Of a stretch of DNA of 64,000 nt, positions 33,724 through 42,910 are shown one piece after another (within the stretch, counting starts at the first letter, position 1; each line of letters starts with the position of its first letter). A program made the position numbers and the translations under genes. Source of the DNA: Bacteroidia bacterium (lineage in GTDB: Bacteria; Bacteroidota; Bacteroidia; B-17B0; Aurantibacillaceae); NCBI GenBank assembly GCA_016787785.1, contig JAEUTO010000014.1:186001-250000 (forward strand), written 5' to 3'. A model generated the notes under the pieces. It made no database searches, was not told the origin of the DNA, and saw nothing but the letters and a program-made list of their open reading frames with translations.

Positions 33724-34860
33724 ATGCGAATAGCTTTAATCACAGACGGGATTTGGCCTTATGTTTTGGGCGGTATGCAAAAGCATTCGTATTACCTCTG
33801 TAAATATTTAGCACAAAAAAAAGTTCAGGTAGATCTGTATCATTTTAACCAAAGTACTTACGACATCTCCAAACTTGAATTTTTTACTGATGAAGAAAAA
33901 CAATTCATTACATCAATAGTTGTTGATTTTCCAAAAAATTCAACTCTGCCCGGACATTACATCCGTAATTCATACGCACATTCAAAATTAATTTTTGAAG
34001 CGCTGAAAGACAAACTGCATAACTATAATTTCATTTATACCAAAGGTTTTACCGGTTGGTATTTAATAGAACAAAAAAATGCCGGCAAAATAAAATGTTG
34101 TAAAATTGGGGTGAAGTTTCATGGTTACGAGATGTTTCAGAAAGCACCAGATCTTAAAACCAAACTGCAACATATATCTTTATTAAGAAAACCTGTTAAA
34201 GAGATCTCTCAAAAAGCAGATGTTGTTTTTTCTTATGGTGGAAAGATCACAGACATCATTAAGCGTATTGGCGTAGATCCAACACATATAATTGAACTGC
34301 CTTCGGGCGTTGAAGCACAAACAATCTCTAAAGAAATTAGAACAACCGGGGATACTCTAAAATTTTTATTCCTTGGTCGTTACGAACGAAGAAAAGGTAT
34401 TGAAGAACTAAATTCTGCTATAGAACTGCTTAATGAAAAAAGAAAAATAGAATTTCATTTTGTAGGACCAATTCCGGCTGATAAACAATTACAAAACAAA
34501 ATTGTTATCTATCACGGCGAAGTGCGCGATAAAGTAAAACTCACCGAATTGATAAAAACCTGTGATGTTTTACTTTGCCCGAGTTGGAGCGAAGGAATGC
34601 CTAATGTTATATTGGAAGCAATGGCAAATGGTTTAACAGTAATGGCTACAGATGTTGGTGCGGTAAACGTTTTGGTAGATAATAGAACCGGTTATTTAAT
34701 TAGTGATTCAAGTCCTGAAACAATTAAAAATACTTTAACCACCATTATTAATACTACAAACAAAGAAATAGATCTCAAAAAACAAAACGCTTTAACTTCT
34801 GTTAAAGAAAATTTTGTTTGGGAAATTTTAATTGAACGATTATTAAAAAACATTTTATGA
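33724..34860 (+). CDS. Family 4 glycosyltransferase
   Basis: GT-B glycosyltransferase, 378 residues. N-terminal GIWPYVLGGMQKHSYYL is the usual donor-side glycine-rich loop, and LFLGRYERRKGIEEL starts the C-terminal Rossmann half. The EX7E motif is SEGMPNVILEAMANG. Substrate unknown. It is the third gene of the pdhB run, overlapping the next gene by 4 bp (ATGA), so co-expression is sure but the functional link to pdhB/miaE is not evident. Confidence 0.88.
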   Translation: MRIALITDGIWPYVLGGMQKHSYYLCKYLAQKKVQVDLYHFNQSTYDISKLEFFTDEEKQFITSIVVDFPKNSTLPGHYIRNSYAHSKLIFEALKDKLHNYNFIYTKGFTGWYLIEQKNAGKIKCCKIGVKFHGYEMFQKAPDLKTKLQHISLLRKPVKEISQKADVVFSYGGKITDIIKRIGVDPTHIIELPSGVEAQTISKEIRTTGDTLKFLFLGRYERRKGIEELNSAIELLNEKRKIEFHFVGPIPADKQLQNKIVIYHGEVRDKVKLTELIKTCDVLLCPSWSEGMPNVILEAMANGLTVMATDVGAVNVLVDNRTGYLISDSSPETIKNTLTTIINTTNKEIDLKKQNALTSVKENFVWEILIERLLKNIL

Positions 34861-35336
34861 AATATTTAACTCTATTCACACTAGTTGTTGTTATTTTAAT
34901 TTCCTGCACCAAAAAGGTTGGAAAAAACCCTGAATTAGCTTACTCTGATCGTGCAATTTTGGATAGTATTAACGCTTCTGGATTTACGTATTATAAGAAT
35001 GATCCAAATACCTTTCTTCCCGGCACAAACGGCCCACACGGCCCATATAAATTACGTTTCAATAAGATTGGCTATAATGCTTTAACCGATAACGGCAAAT
35101 TACCTGCAGGTATGTCAATGCCAAATGGCTCTTTAATTGTAAAAGATATTTACGATGGAAATAATAATATTACATATTATGCCTTTATGTATAAACGATC
35201 TGGAAGTTGGATCTGGGGCGAAATAAAACCAAATAAAGAAGTATTATATAGCGTTTATAAAAATCCTTCAACTTGCATCAATTGTCATTCTCAAACGGGT
35301 CATCGGGATCTTGTAACAACGTTCTATTTTCATTGA
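34857..35336 (+). CDS. Cytochrome P460-like haem lipoprotein
   Basis: 159 residues. Lipoprotein signal with lipobox LISC (Cys17). The C-terminus has CINCHSQTGH, a CxxCH c-type haem site, and GSWIWGEI upstream resembles the core of cytochrome P460-type domains. It is anchored in the periplasmic or outer membrane. P460 relatives detoxify NO or hydroxylamine, but the extra haem-crosslink Lys cannot be judged by eye. Start overlaps the GT4 stop. Confidence 0.72.
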   Translation: MKYLTLFTLVVVILISCTKKVGKNPELAYSDRAILDSINASGFTYYKNDPNTFLPGTNGPHGPYKLRFNKIGYNALTDNGKLPAGMSMPNGSLIVKDIYDGNNNITYYAFMYKRSGSWIWGEIKPNKEVLYSVYKNPSTCINCHSQTGHRDLVTTFYFH

Positions 35337-35338
35337 TG

Positions 35339-36382
35339 TTAATCAACCCAATCGGCAATAAACAAATTGGTATCTCTTGTACCACCATTTGTTCTGTTAG
35401 AAGAAAAAATTAATTTTTTACCGTTTGGCGAGAACATTGGAAAAGCGTTAAAGATACTTTGATCAGTAATTTGTTCTAAGCCGGTTCCATCTTCATTTAC
35501 CATAAATAATTGAAAGTCGTAACCTTTTTTACTATGATGGTTACTTGAAAAGATTATTTTCTTTCCACCCGGGTGATAGAATGGCGCCCAGTTGGCTTTG
35601 CCTAAATGTGTTATCTGTTTAAGATCGCTGCCATCTACATTGCAGGTATATAGTTCCATTGCAGTTGGTGCAACCAGCCCTTGCGCTAAGAGTTCTTTGT
35701 ATTCTTTTACATCAGCTTCTTCGGTTGGACGGGATGATCTGAAAACTAATTTCTTTCCATCCGGCGAAAAAAATGCGCCACCATCATAACCCAAGCCAAA
35801 TGTGATCTGTTTCTGGTTCTTCCCGTCAATATCCATGGTCCATAGTTCAAGGTCACCACTTCTGTCGCTGGTAAACACAATTTTATCTCCTTTAGGCGAA
35901 ACTGTTGCCTCTGCATCATAACCTTTTGAGTCGGTTAACTGTTTGGTGATGTTACCCTTCAGATCGGCAATATAAATATCAAAAGAACTGTAAACGGCCC
36001 ATAAATATTTTCCTTTTATTTCGGGCACCGGCGGGCAATCGTCTCCACCTTTGTGCGTTGAGGCATATAAAATATGTTTACCATCCTTTAAAAAATAACT
36101 ACATGTGGTGCGGCCTTTGCCGCTGCTTACCATAGTTGGTTTATAGGTAGAATCCTTTGCTGCTTTATCAATATCTAAATTAAATATCTGGTCGCATTTT
36201 AAACCCCACTTTGCATTATTACTTTGAAATGATGCGTATTTGCCATCAAAGCTAAAATAAGCCTCTGCATTATCGCCTCCATGGGTTAACATCTTTAAAT
36301 TCTTTAAATGTTTTTCATTTTGCGAAAAAGTGTTGTATGCTATACTCAATAGGCAAGATAGAAGTGTGATCGTAATTTTCAT
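35339..36382 (-). CDS. Exported TolB-like beta-propeller (PD40 repeats)
   Basis: 347 residues, signal peptide 1-20, then five or six PD40/WD40-like blades: AEATVSPKGDKIVFTSDRSG, GAFFSPDGKKLVFRSSRP, FYHPGGKKIIFSSNHH and FPMFSPNGKKLIFSSNRTN. Such TolB-like propellers are periplasmic or lipid-anchored and often bind protein partners; many Bacteroidota carry several. No peptidase domain is attached. It is convergent with the P460-like gene (2-bp gap). Confidence 0.85.
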   Translation of the reverse strand: MKITITLLSCLLSIAYNTFSQNEKHLKNLKMLTHGGDNAEAYFSFDGKYASFQSNNAKWGLKCDQIFNLDIDKAAKDSTYKPTMVSSGKGRTTCSYFLKDGKHILYASTHKGGDDCPPVPEIKGKYLWAVYSSFDIYIADLKGNITKQLTDSKGYDAEATVSPKGDKIVFTSDRSGDLELWTMDIDGKNQKQITFGLGYDGGAFFSPDGKKLVFRSSRPTEEADVKEYKELLAQGLVAPTAMELYTCNVDGSDLKQITHLGKANWAPFYHPGGKKIIFSSNHHSKKGYDFQLFMVNEDGTGLEQITDQSIFNAFPMFSPNGKKLIFSSNRTNGGTRDTNLFIADWVD

Positions 36383-36433
36383 AAAATAGAATGTCGTTAA
36401 AAACCGTTAAAGTACAACTTTAAGTGCAAAAAT

Positions 36434-36472
36434 AATAGTTACATTTATAAACTATTGTAAAAATAAACTATT
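36434..36472. promoter_or_regulatory. Candidate MarR operator upstream of the efflux operon
   Basis: AATAGTT (36434-36440) and AACTATT (36450-36456) form an inverted repeat with a 9-bp spacer, and TAAACTATT repeats at 36448-36456 and 36464-36472. It ends 8 bp before the marR start codon, where an autoregulatory site is expected. Confidence 0.5.
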
Positions 36473-36479
36473 AACAAAA

Positions 36480-36986
36480 ATGTCGCTAAAAAAAGAAATA
36501 AATATTCCTATAGGCACCAAAGCGCTTATACTCTCAAAATTCTATTTTGGAGTATTAAGTAAAAGCCTTGAGAATATTGATGCAGAGAGATATTTCTCAA
36601 TTCTGTATTTTTTGAATGATAATAACGGTTGCACGCAGCAGTGCATTTGCAACAACCTGGCTGTAGATAAAACGGCCATGGTAAAAGTAATAGATTACCT
36701 TATAAAAGCCGATTTGGTGGAACGGGACATTAATCCAAATGACAGACGCGAACACTTTATTAAGCTCACTAAAAAAGGTCAAAAACAAACAGAGGAAGTA
36801 GTAAAGGCATTTTCTGCAATAGATAAAGAAATGTTCACCAATGTTTCTAAAGATGACCAGGAAACCTTTACCAGAGTGCTTTCGCAATTATCTTCTAATT
36901 TAAAGAACCTTCCTTCAAATGACTTGTTCTTTAATTACAAAAAAACTGCCCGAAAGAAAAGACTAACCACTATTAAAGCACATTAA
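36480..36986 (+). CDS. MarR-family transcriptional regulator
   Basis: 168 residues, winged-helix domain at about 35-145 with the wing segment DRREHFIKLTKKGQKQ and recognition helix VDKTAMVKVIDYL. Directly upstream of an RND efflux operon with a 1-bp gap to the adaptor gene, so it probably represses or otherwise controls that operon. A basic tail (KKTARKKRLTTIKAH) extends the C-terminus. A paired repeat in front of its start is a possible operator. Confidence 0.9.
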   Translation: MSLKKEINIPIGTKALILSKFYFGVLSKSLENIDAERYFSILYFLNDNNGCTQQCICNNLAVDKTAMVKVIDYLIKADLVERDINPNDRREHFIKLTKKGQKQTEEVVKAFSAIDKEMFTNVSKDDQETFTRVLSQLSSNLKNLPSNDLFFNYKKTARKKRLTTIKAH

Positions 36987-36987
36987 A

Positions 36988-38058
36988 ATGAAAAAGATAC
37001 CCGCCTGGATAATTATAGTTATAGTAATTGCGCTTTTAATTGGCTCTAAATTTCTTTTCTTCTCTAAGAAAGAGGAGAAGATGGGTCCTGCAGGCAAAAG
37101 CAAGAACAGTATGCCCATTGCAGTAAACTATTATGTTGTAGAGCCTGTTGGTTTAAGTAACGATATATTTACAACCGGAAAAATTGGAGCCTTAAATCAA
37201 ATAGAGATCATGCCCGAAGTAAGTGGGAAGGTTACGGCTATTTATTTTAAAGAAGGAGAAACAGTAACGAAGGGCTCTGCCTTAATAAAGTTAAATGATG
37301 CCGATCTGCAGGCACAGTTATTAAAATCAAAAACCCAGTCAAAATTATCAGAACAAAAATTAGATCGTCTTAAAAAATTAATTGCCGTAAACGGCATCAG
37401 CCAGGAAGAACTCGACATACAGGAGAACGAATTGAATGCGTTTAAGGCCGACCAGGCTTTTATTACAGCCCAACTGGCAAAAACAAATATTACTGCGCCT
37501 TTTACAGGTGTTATTGGCTTAAAGAATATAAGTGAAGGTTCTTTTGTGAATTCAAATACAGCAATTGCTTCGCTGATACAGGTTACACCTTTATATGTAG
37601 AATTTTCTGTACCTGAAAAATATATTTCACTCTTTAAAAAAGGATTATCTATTAAGTTTGCTAGTGATAATGTAGATGGCGCTAAATCATATTCTGCAAC
37701 CATTTATGCTATAGAACCGCGCATTGATGAAACCACTAAAACTATTAAAGCCCGTGCCATGTATAACGGTAACGTTACTTTTTACCCGGGAAGTTTTGTA
37801 AAAGTATTTGTTAATCTTACCGAAACAAAAAACACGCTAATGGTGCCAACACAAGCTGTAATTCCAACCTTAAAAGGGCAAAAAGTTATTGTTAGCAGAA
37901 ACGGAATTGCAACAGATGTTTTTGTAACTATTGGTGTACGTACTGATGAGAAGATACAGGTATTGGAAGGATTGAACATGGGTGATACAGTTGTAACCAC
38001 CGGACTTTTGTCTATTAGAAAAGACTCAAAATTAAAACTATTAAAAGCAGGTAACTAA
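36988..38058 (+). CDS. RND efflux periplasmic adaptor (MFP)
   Basis: Membrane-fusion protein linking the RND pump to the outer-membrane channel. N-terminal TM/signal anchor (5-26), barrel-sandwich lipoyl halves (EVSGKVTAIYFKEGETVTKG and ITAPFTGVIGLKNISEGSFV), alpha-hairpin between them, and C-terminal beta-barrel/membrane-proximal domain. 356 residues. Second gene of the marR-MFP-RND-TolC operon. Confidence 0.93.
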   Translation: MKKIPAWIIIVIVIALLIGSKFLFFSKKEEKMGPAGKSKNSMPIAVNYYVVEPVGLSNDIFTTGKIGALNQIEIMPEVSGKVTAIYFKEGETVTKGSALIKLNDADLQAQLLKSKTQSKLSEQKLDRLKKLIAVNGISQEELDIQENELNAFKADQAFITAQLAKTNITAPFTGVIGLKNISEGSFVNSNTAIASLIQVTPLYVEFSVPEKYISLFKKGLSIKFASDNVDGAKSYSATIYAIEPRIDETTKTIKARAMYNGNVTFYPGSFVKVFVNLTETKNTLMVPTQAVIPTLKGQKVIVSRNGIATDVFVTIGVRTDEKIQVLEGLNMGDTVVTTGLLSIRKDSKLKLLKAGN

Positions 38059-38060
38059 AT

Positions 38061-41000
38061 ATGGATCTGGCATCACTAAGTGTAAGACGTCCTGTATTGG
38101 CAATAGTAATGTCTATTATTATTGTACTGTTTGGCGCCATAGGTTTTAATTATCTGGGTATTCGCGAATATCCTTCGGTTGATCCGCCTGTAATTACAGT
38201 GCGCACCAGCTACACAGGTGCAAATGCTGATGTTATTCAATCTCAAATTACCGAACCACTGGAAAAAGCAATTAACGGAGTGGATGGCATACGGTCTATT
38301 TCAGCATCTTCTAACCAGGGTTCAAGTGTTATTACTATCGAATTTAACCTGAGTTCTAATTTAGAAGCGGCCGCTAACGATGTGCGCGATAAAGTTTCGC
38401 AGGCTGTAAAACAATTACCACAGGATATTGATGCACCACCTGTTGTGTCTAAAGCGGATGCAAATTCCGATGCCATTATTTCAATGACGATTTTGAGTGA
38501 TACGCGTTCTTTATTGGATGTGAGCGATTATGCCGAGAATGTTATTGCGCAAAATCTGCAAACTATTTCTGGTGTGAGTTCTATTCAGATCTGGGGACAA
38601 CGTAAATATTCAATGCGCATTCGTTTAAAACCCGATCAATTAGCCGCATACAAATTAACACCTTTAGATGTTAAGCAAGCTTTAGATCGTGAGAACGTTA
38701 ATTTACCGTCCGGAAAAATTGAAGGTAACAAAACAGAATTAACAGTTAATACTATTGGCAGATTATCTACTGTTGCTGAATTTGAGAACATGATCTTAAA
38801 AGAAGATGCTAATAGCATTGTGCGTTTAAAAGATGTTGCCAAAGTAGAATTAGGTGCCGAGAACGAGGAGACGATCCTCAAAGAATCGGGCACACCCATG
38901 ATAGGCCTCGGATTAGTGCCACAACCGGGTGCAAATTATATTGACATTGCTGATGAATTTTATAAACGCTATGATCTTATAAAAAAAGAACTTCCAAAAG
39001 ATTACACTACAAATATTGCTTTAGATAATACACGTTTCATTAAAAAATCGATCGTTGAAGTAGGTGAGACCCTCGCTATTGCTTTAGTGTTAGTTATTTT
39101 GATCATCTTTTTATTTTTCAGGGATTGGCTAATAGCCTTCCGTCCTTTAATAGATATACCGGTATCATTAATAGGTGCCTTTTTTATTATGTACTTAATG
39201 GATTACTCAATTAACGTACTAACGCTTTTGGCCATCGTGCTTGCAACGGGTTTGGTTGTGGATGATGGAATTGTAGTAACAGAAAATATCTTTAAAAAGA
39301 TAGAAAAAGGTTTGTCGCCAAAACAGGCTGCTATTGAAGGTACAAGAGAAATTACAACGGCTGTTATTATTACCTCACTTACATTAGCGGCAGTATTTAT
39401 GCCCGTAATTTTCTTAGAAGGCTTTGTAGGACGTTTGTTTAGGGAGTTTGGAGTTGTTATTGCTGGCGCGGTATTGATCTCAGCATTCGTTTCACTTACG
39501 TTAACGCCGATGCTAAATGCCAAATTAGTAAGGAAAGATCCAACCAAAAAAAGTAAATTTTATTTGTGGTCTGAAAAATATTTTGTTGCCTTAGATGTTT
39601 GGTTTAAGAACAGCATTACCAACTTTTTACAAAAGAGATGGTGGGCACTTGTTATACTTGTTGTGTCGGGTGCGGCTATTTATATTTTTGGTTCGCAGCT
39701 TCCTTCAGAGCTTTCGCCACTTGAAGACCGCAATTGGCTTAGGTTAACCGTTAGTGCGCCTGAAGGAACATCTTTTGAATCAACAGATGACCTGATGGAT
39801 AAACTTTCTACTTTTATTGGTGACTCTGTTCCTGAAAAAAGAGTTTGTTTAACGGTAACGGCTCCGGGCTTTGCAGGTTCTGGTGCTGTAAACACAGGTT
39901 TTGTGCGGTTGGCTTTAAGCCCGGCAGGCGAACGTAAACGCACTCAAGGTGAAATTGCTGCTTACATTACTAAGAACATTTCGCAATTCCCGGAAGGCAA
40001 AGTGTTTGTGATCCAAGAACAGTCTATCTCTTCGGGTGGCGGACCAAAAGGAACATTACCGGTGCAGTTCGTACTTCAAACAAATGATTTTAATAAACTT
40101 CGCGATAAATTACCCAAGTTCTTAGAACTGGCTAATAAGAACCCGACTTTTCAGGGCGTTGATGCGAATTTAAAGTTTAATAAACCAGAACTGGTAATTG
40201 AAATTCTTCGCGATAAAGCAAAAACACTTGGTGTATCAATTGCAGATGTGGCTCAAACAATACAACTTGCGTTAAGTGGCCAGCGTTTTGGTTATTACAT
40301 TAAAGGTGATAAACAATACCAGGTATTAGGACAGGTAAACCGAGAGAACAGAGATGATCCAAGCGATATCAAAGAATTGTATGTAAGAAATAGTAAAGGT
40401 GAAATGATCCAATTGGATAATATCATCAATATCGAAGAACAAAGTAGTCCGCCGCAGTATTACCACTATAACCGTTACCAGTCTGCCACAGTTTCTGCAG
40501 GGTTGGCTCCCGGTAAAACAATTGGCGATGGTATTGACGCCATGAATCAAATTGCGGCGCAGGTGTTGGATGATAGTTTTAATACGGCTTTAACCGGGCC
40601 TTCGAGGGATTTTTCTGAGAGTTCTTCTAATATTATTTTTGCCTTTATACTGGCTTTGGTGCTGATCTATTTATTGCTTGCCGCTCAATTCGAAAGTTTT
40701 GTTGAACCTTTGATAATTATGTTTACTGTGCCAATGGCACTTTCTGGCGCTTTATTCTCACTCTGGTATTTTAACCAAACCTTAAATATTTTCAGTCAAA
40801 TTGGTATGATCATGCTTATTGGTTTGGTAACCAAGAATGGTATTTTGATCATCGAATTCACCAATCAACTTCGTAAAAAAGGGTTAAACGTAAAAGATGC
40901 TTTAATAGAGGCATCCACAGCGCGTTTACGCCCAATCTTAATGACAAGTTTAGCAACAGTATTGGGCGCCTTGCCAATTGCCATGGCACTAGGTGCCGGC

Positions 41001-41135
41001 TCTAAAAGCAGGATGGGTATGGGAATTGTAATCATTGGTGGTTTATTGTTATCAATGGTATTGACACTTTTTGTTATACCTGCCATGTATTCGTATTTAG
41101 TAAAAGATAAAAAGATAGATGATGAAATTGTTTAA
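38061..41135 (+). CDS. RND multidrug efflux permease (AcrB/HAE1 type)
   Basis: Inner-membrane proton-driven exporter of 1024 residues with the duplicated RND architecture of 12 TM helices. Landmarks: RRPVLAIVMSIIIVLFGAIG at TM1, VVDDGIVVTENI in TM4 with the proton-relay Asp pair, and the second-half TM segment AQFESFVEPLIIMFTVPMAL. HAE1-type pumps usually expel hydrophobic or amphiphilic compounds. The gap to the adaptor is 2 bp and it overlaps the TolC gene by 17 bp. Confidence 0.95.
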   Translation: MDLASLSVRRPVLAIVMSIIIVLFGAIGFNYLGIREYPSVDPPVITVRTSYTGANADVIQSQITEPLEKAINGVDGIRSISASSNQGSSVITIEFNLSSNLEAAANDVRDKVSQAVKQLPQDIDAPPVVSKADANSDAIISMTILSDTRSLLDVSDYAENVIAQNLQTISGVSSIQIWGQRKYSMRIRLKPDQLAAYKLTPLDVKQALDRENVNLPSGKIEGNKTELTVNTIGRLSTVAEFENMILKEDANSIVRLKDVAKVELGAENEETILKESGTPMIGLGLVPQPGANYIDIADEFYKRYDLIKKELPKDYTTNIALDNTRFIKKSIVEVGETLAIALVLVILIIFLFFRDWLIAFRPLIDIPVSLIGAFFIMYLMDYSINVLTLLAIVLATGLVVDDGIVVTENIFKKIEKGLSPKQAAIEGTREITTAVIITSLTLAAVFMPVIFLEGFVGRLFREFGVVIAGAVLISAFVSLTLTPMLNAKLVRKDPTKKSKFYLWSEKYFVALDVWFKNSITNFLQKRWWALVILVVSGAAIYIFGSQLPSELSPLEDRNWLRLTVSAPEGTSFESTDDLMDKLSTFIGDSVPEKRVCLTVTAPGFAGSGAVNTGFVRLALSPAGERKRTQGEIAAYITKNISQFPEGKVFVIQEQSISSGGGPKGTLPVQFVLQTNDFNKLRDKLPKFLELANKNPTFQGVDANLKFNKPELVIEILRDKAKTLGVSIADVAQTIQLALSGQRFGYYIKGDKQYQVLGQVNRENRDDPSDIKELYVRNSKGEMIQLDNIINIEEQSSPPQYYHYNRYQSATVSAGLAPGKTIGDGIDAMNQIAAQVLDDSFNTALTGPSRDFSESSSNIIFAFILALVLIYLLLAAQFESFVEPLIIMFTVPMALSGALFSLWYFNQTLNIFSQIGMIMLIGLVTKNGILIIEFTNQLRKKGLNVKDALIEASTARLRPILMTSLATVLGALPIAMALGAGSKSRMGMGIVIIGGLLLSMVLTLFVIPAMYSYLVKDKKIDDEIV

Positions 41136-42423
41136 ATATTTTTTTATTGTTTTTGGTTTTTGTAACTGTATAGTTGCACAAGATCTTTTAACGGTTAACG
41201 ATGCCATTAAGATTGGTCTTGAAAAGAATTATTCGGTTTTGATCGTAAAGAACAATCAGGAAATTGCAAAAGCGCAAAATAACTTTGGTAATGCAGGTAT
41301 GTCGCCAACCGTTAGTTTAAATGCGGGTTTAAATGCAGCTAGTCTAAATTCGCATCAGGAATTTAATACCGGCGTGGTGCAGGATAGAACAGGGGCTAAA
41401 ACAAATAATATTGCTGCTTCGGTTAATGCCAATTGGATGATCTTTGACGGTTTAAGAATGTTTGCTGTTAAAAAAAGATTAGAATTGAATGAAGGCCTTT
41501 CTGCCATACAGTTAAAACAACAAATGGAAAATACGGTTTACGATATTATTGTAAGCTATTATAATATTGTAAGGACAGTTGAATTGATAAAAGCAGCAAA
41601 ACAAAACTTAAGTATTTACGAAGAAAGAAAAAAGCTGGCCAAAATCAAATTAGAGATAGGTTCTGATTCTAAAGTGGATCTTTTACCGTCGCAATCGGAT
41701 GAAAACAAGGCAAAGAGTACAATCATACAATTAGAGTTACAATTACTAAATGCTAAAGTTGCGCTGAATAATTTACTGAATAAGCCGGTTGATACGGATT
41801 TTAAGACAAGCGATTCTATTGTTATAAATTTTAACCCCACAATAGATGAATTAAAAAAAGAAACAGCAACAGCCAACAGTTCTATACTTATTTCAAAGCA
41901 GAATGAGCTAATATTTAAACAAAGCGTTAAAGAGGCGCGTGCAGCCAATCTACCGATGGTTCAAGTGAATGGCGCTTATAATTTTACACGTAACCAGAGT
42001 CAGGCCGGGATCATTTTTTTAAGTCAGCAAGCAGGTTTAAACGGTGGCATTACAGCAAGCTGGTTAATATTTAATGGCAATAAAAATAACCGCCTGGTGA
42101 AAGAAAGAAACATTCTGGCATTGAATCAAAAATATTTTACCGAGCAAACACAACAGGTTATAGATGGCGTTGTTTATATAAATTACAAATCCTACTTATT
42201 GAACAAACAAATTGTTGCGCTGGAACTTCAAAATTTAAAAGATTCGAAAGAAGTGCTGGATGTTTCTTTAGAAAGATATAAAATTGGTAAGGCAAATTTG
42301 CTGGAGACAATAGAAACGCAAAAGAATTTAGAAGATGCACAAACGCGTTACATAAATGCTTTATATTCTATAAAAATTGCTGAAACAGAATTATTAAGAG
42401 CGAATGGAAGCCTTGTGAAGTAG
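41119..42423 (+). CDS. TolC-family outer-membrane efflux channel
   Basis: 434 residues with signal peptide 1-21 (MMKLFKYFFIVFGFCNCIVA) and the repeated OEP helical domains (LTVNDAIKIGLEKNYSV and the mirrored C-terminal LEDAQTRYINALYSIKIAE). It completes the tripartite pump. Starts are ATG-ATG; the first is at 41119, inside the pump gene's end, and the second is 3 bp later. The 3' end lies 18 bp from the left inverted repeat of the GxxExxY element. Confidence 0.93.
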   Translation: MMKLFKYFFIVFGFCNCIVAQDLLTVNDAIKIGLEKNYSVLIVKNNQEIAKAQNNFGNAGMSPTVSLNAGLNAASLNSHQEFNTGVVQDRTGAKTNNIAASVNANWMIFDGLRMFAVKKRLELNEGLSAIQLKQQMENTVYDIIVSYYNIVRTVELIKAAKQNLSIYEERKKLAKIKLEIGSDSKVDLLPSQSDENKAKSTIIQLELQLLNAKVALNNLLNKPVDTDFKTSDSIVINFNPTIDELKKETATANSSILISKQNELIFKQSVKEARAANLPMVQVNGAYNFTRNQSQAGIIFLSQQAGLNGGITASWLIFNGNKNNRLVKERNILALNQKYFTEQTQQVIDGVVYINYKSYLLNKQIVALELQNLKDSKEVLDVSLERYKIGKANLLETIETQKNLEDAQTRYINALYSIKIAETELLRANGSLVK

Positions 42424-42441
42424 TTGTCAGTGTATTTTTTT

Positions 42442-42905
42442 AAACACATAGACTCATAGAGTTTCGGGTAGTTTTCTAAAATATTCGTTAGCCATTGTTT
42501 TTTGACCTTCAGCAAAAATATTCTTACAATTAAAATTTATTAGAACTCCTTTTGGCGCTTTTAAAAAGTTCATATAGGTTAAAAGCTGCGCTTCAAACAC
42601 TGAGTGTATTTCGTGTGTAGCTTTTAATTCTGCAACTAAGCAATTTTCTATAAATAGATCACATCTTAGATCAATATCAATAAGTTCTGTTTTATATTAA
42701 AACAGGTATTTTCAACTCTGTGGAAAAATTTATTTTTCTATGCTTCAACTCTTCCTTCATGCATTGATGATAAACATTCTCTAATAAGCCACTGCCAATT
42801 GTTTTATGAACTTCAATTGCAGCACCAATAACCTCATATGTAAGCTCGTCAAGAAATTTTTTTGTAATTGGCCTTTCCATAATTATAACTATGTGCCTAT
42901 GTGTT
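42442..42905 (-). mobile_element. GxxExxY element with terminal inverted repeats (copy C)
   Basis: AAACACATAGACTCATAG (42442-42459) and CTATGTGCCTATGTGTT (42889-42905) are inverted repeats of the same sequence as the ends of the short elements at 4897-5035 and 45412-45550. The right repeat is 8 bp upstream of the GxxExxY start codon, and the gene's stop codon lies inside the left repeat. The gene therefore fills the unit exactly. It lies between convergent genes, like the short copies. Confidence 0.6.
42454..42880 (-). pseudogene. GxxExxY protein gene, frameshifted (PD-(D/E)XK-like nuclease fold)
   Basis: The first 62 codons (42880 to 42692) encode the signature GSGLLENVYHQCMKEEL with GLLENVY = GxxExxY. 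The frame then stops at 42692-42694 right after KIPVL. One base shift at about 42692-42700 restores a frame reading YKTELIDIDLRCDLFIEN, then VAELKATHEIHSVFEAQLL, and ending LPETL with a stop at 42454. The restored part carries the Asp...ExK residues of a PD-(D/E)XK core. A single extra T/A in the TATATTAAAA run explains the break. It is either a recent pseudogene, programmed frameshifting, or a sequencing error. Family function is unknown. Confidence 0.85.
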
Positions 42906-42910
42906 AAAAA

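Noticed and set aside
39203-39943. Minus-strand open frames inside the RND pump gene
   Set aside because: They are fully contained in a strongly coding gene with intact RND motifs and are antisense artefacts of codon bias.
42692-42880. Treating the 62-codon frame as a complete small protein
   Set aside because: The sequence continues in another frame with clear GxxExxY-family content up to the left inverted repeat, so the frame is only the first half of a broken gene.
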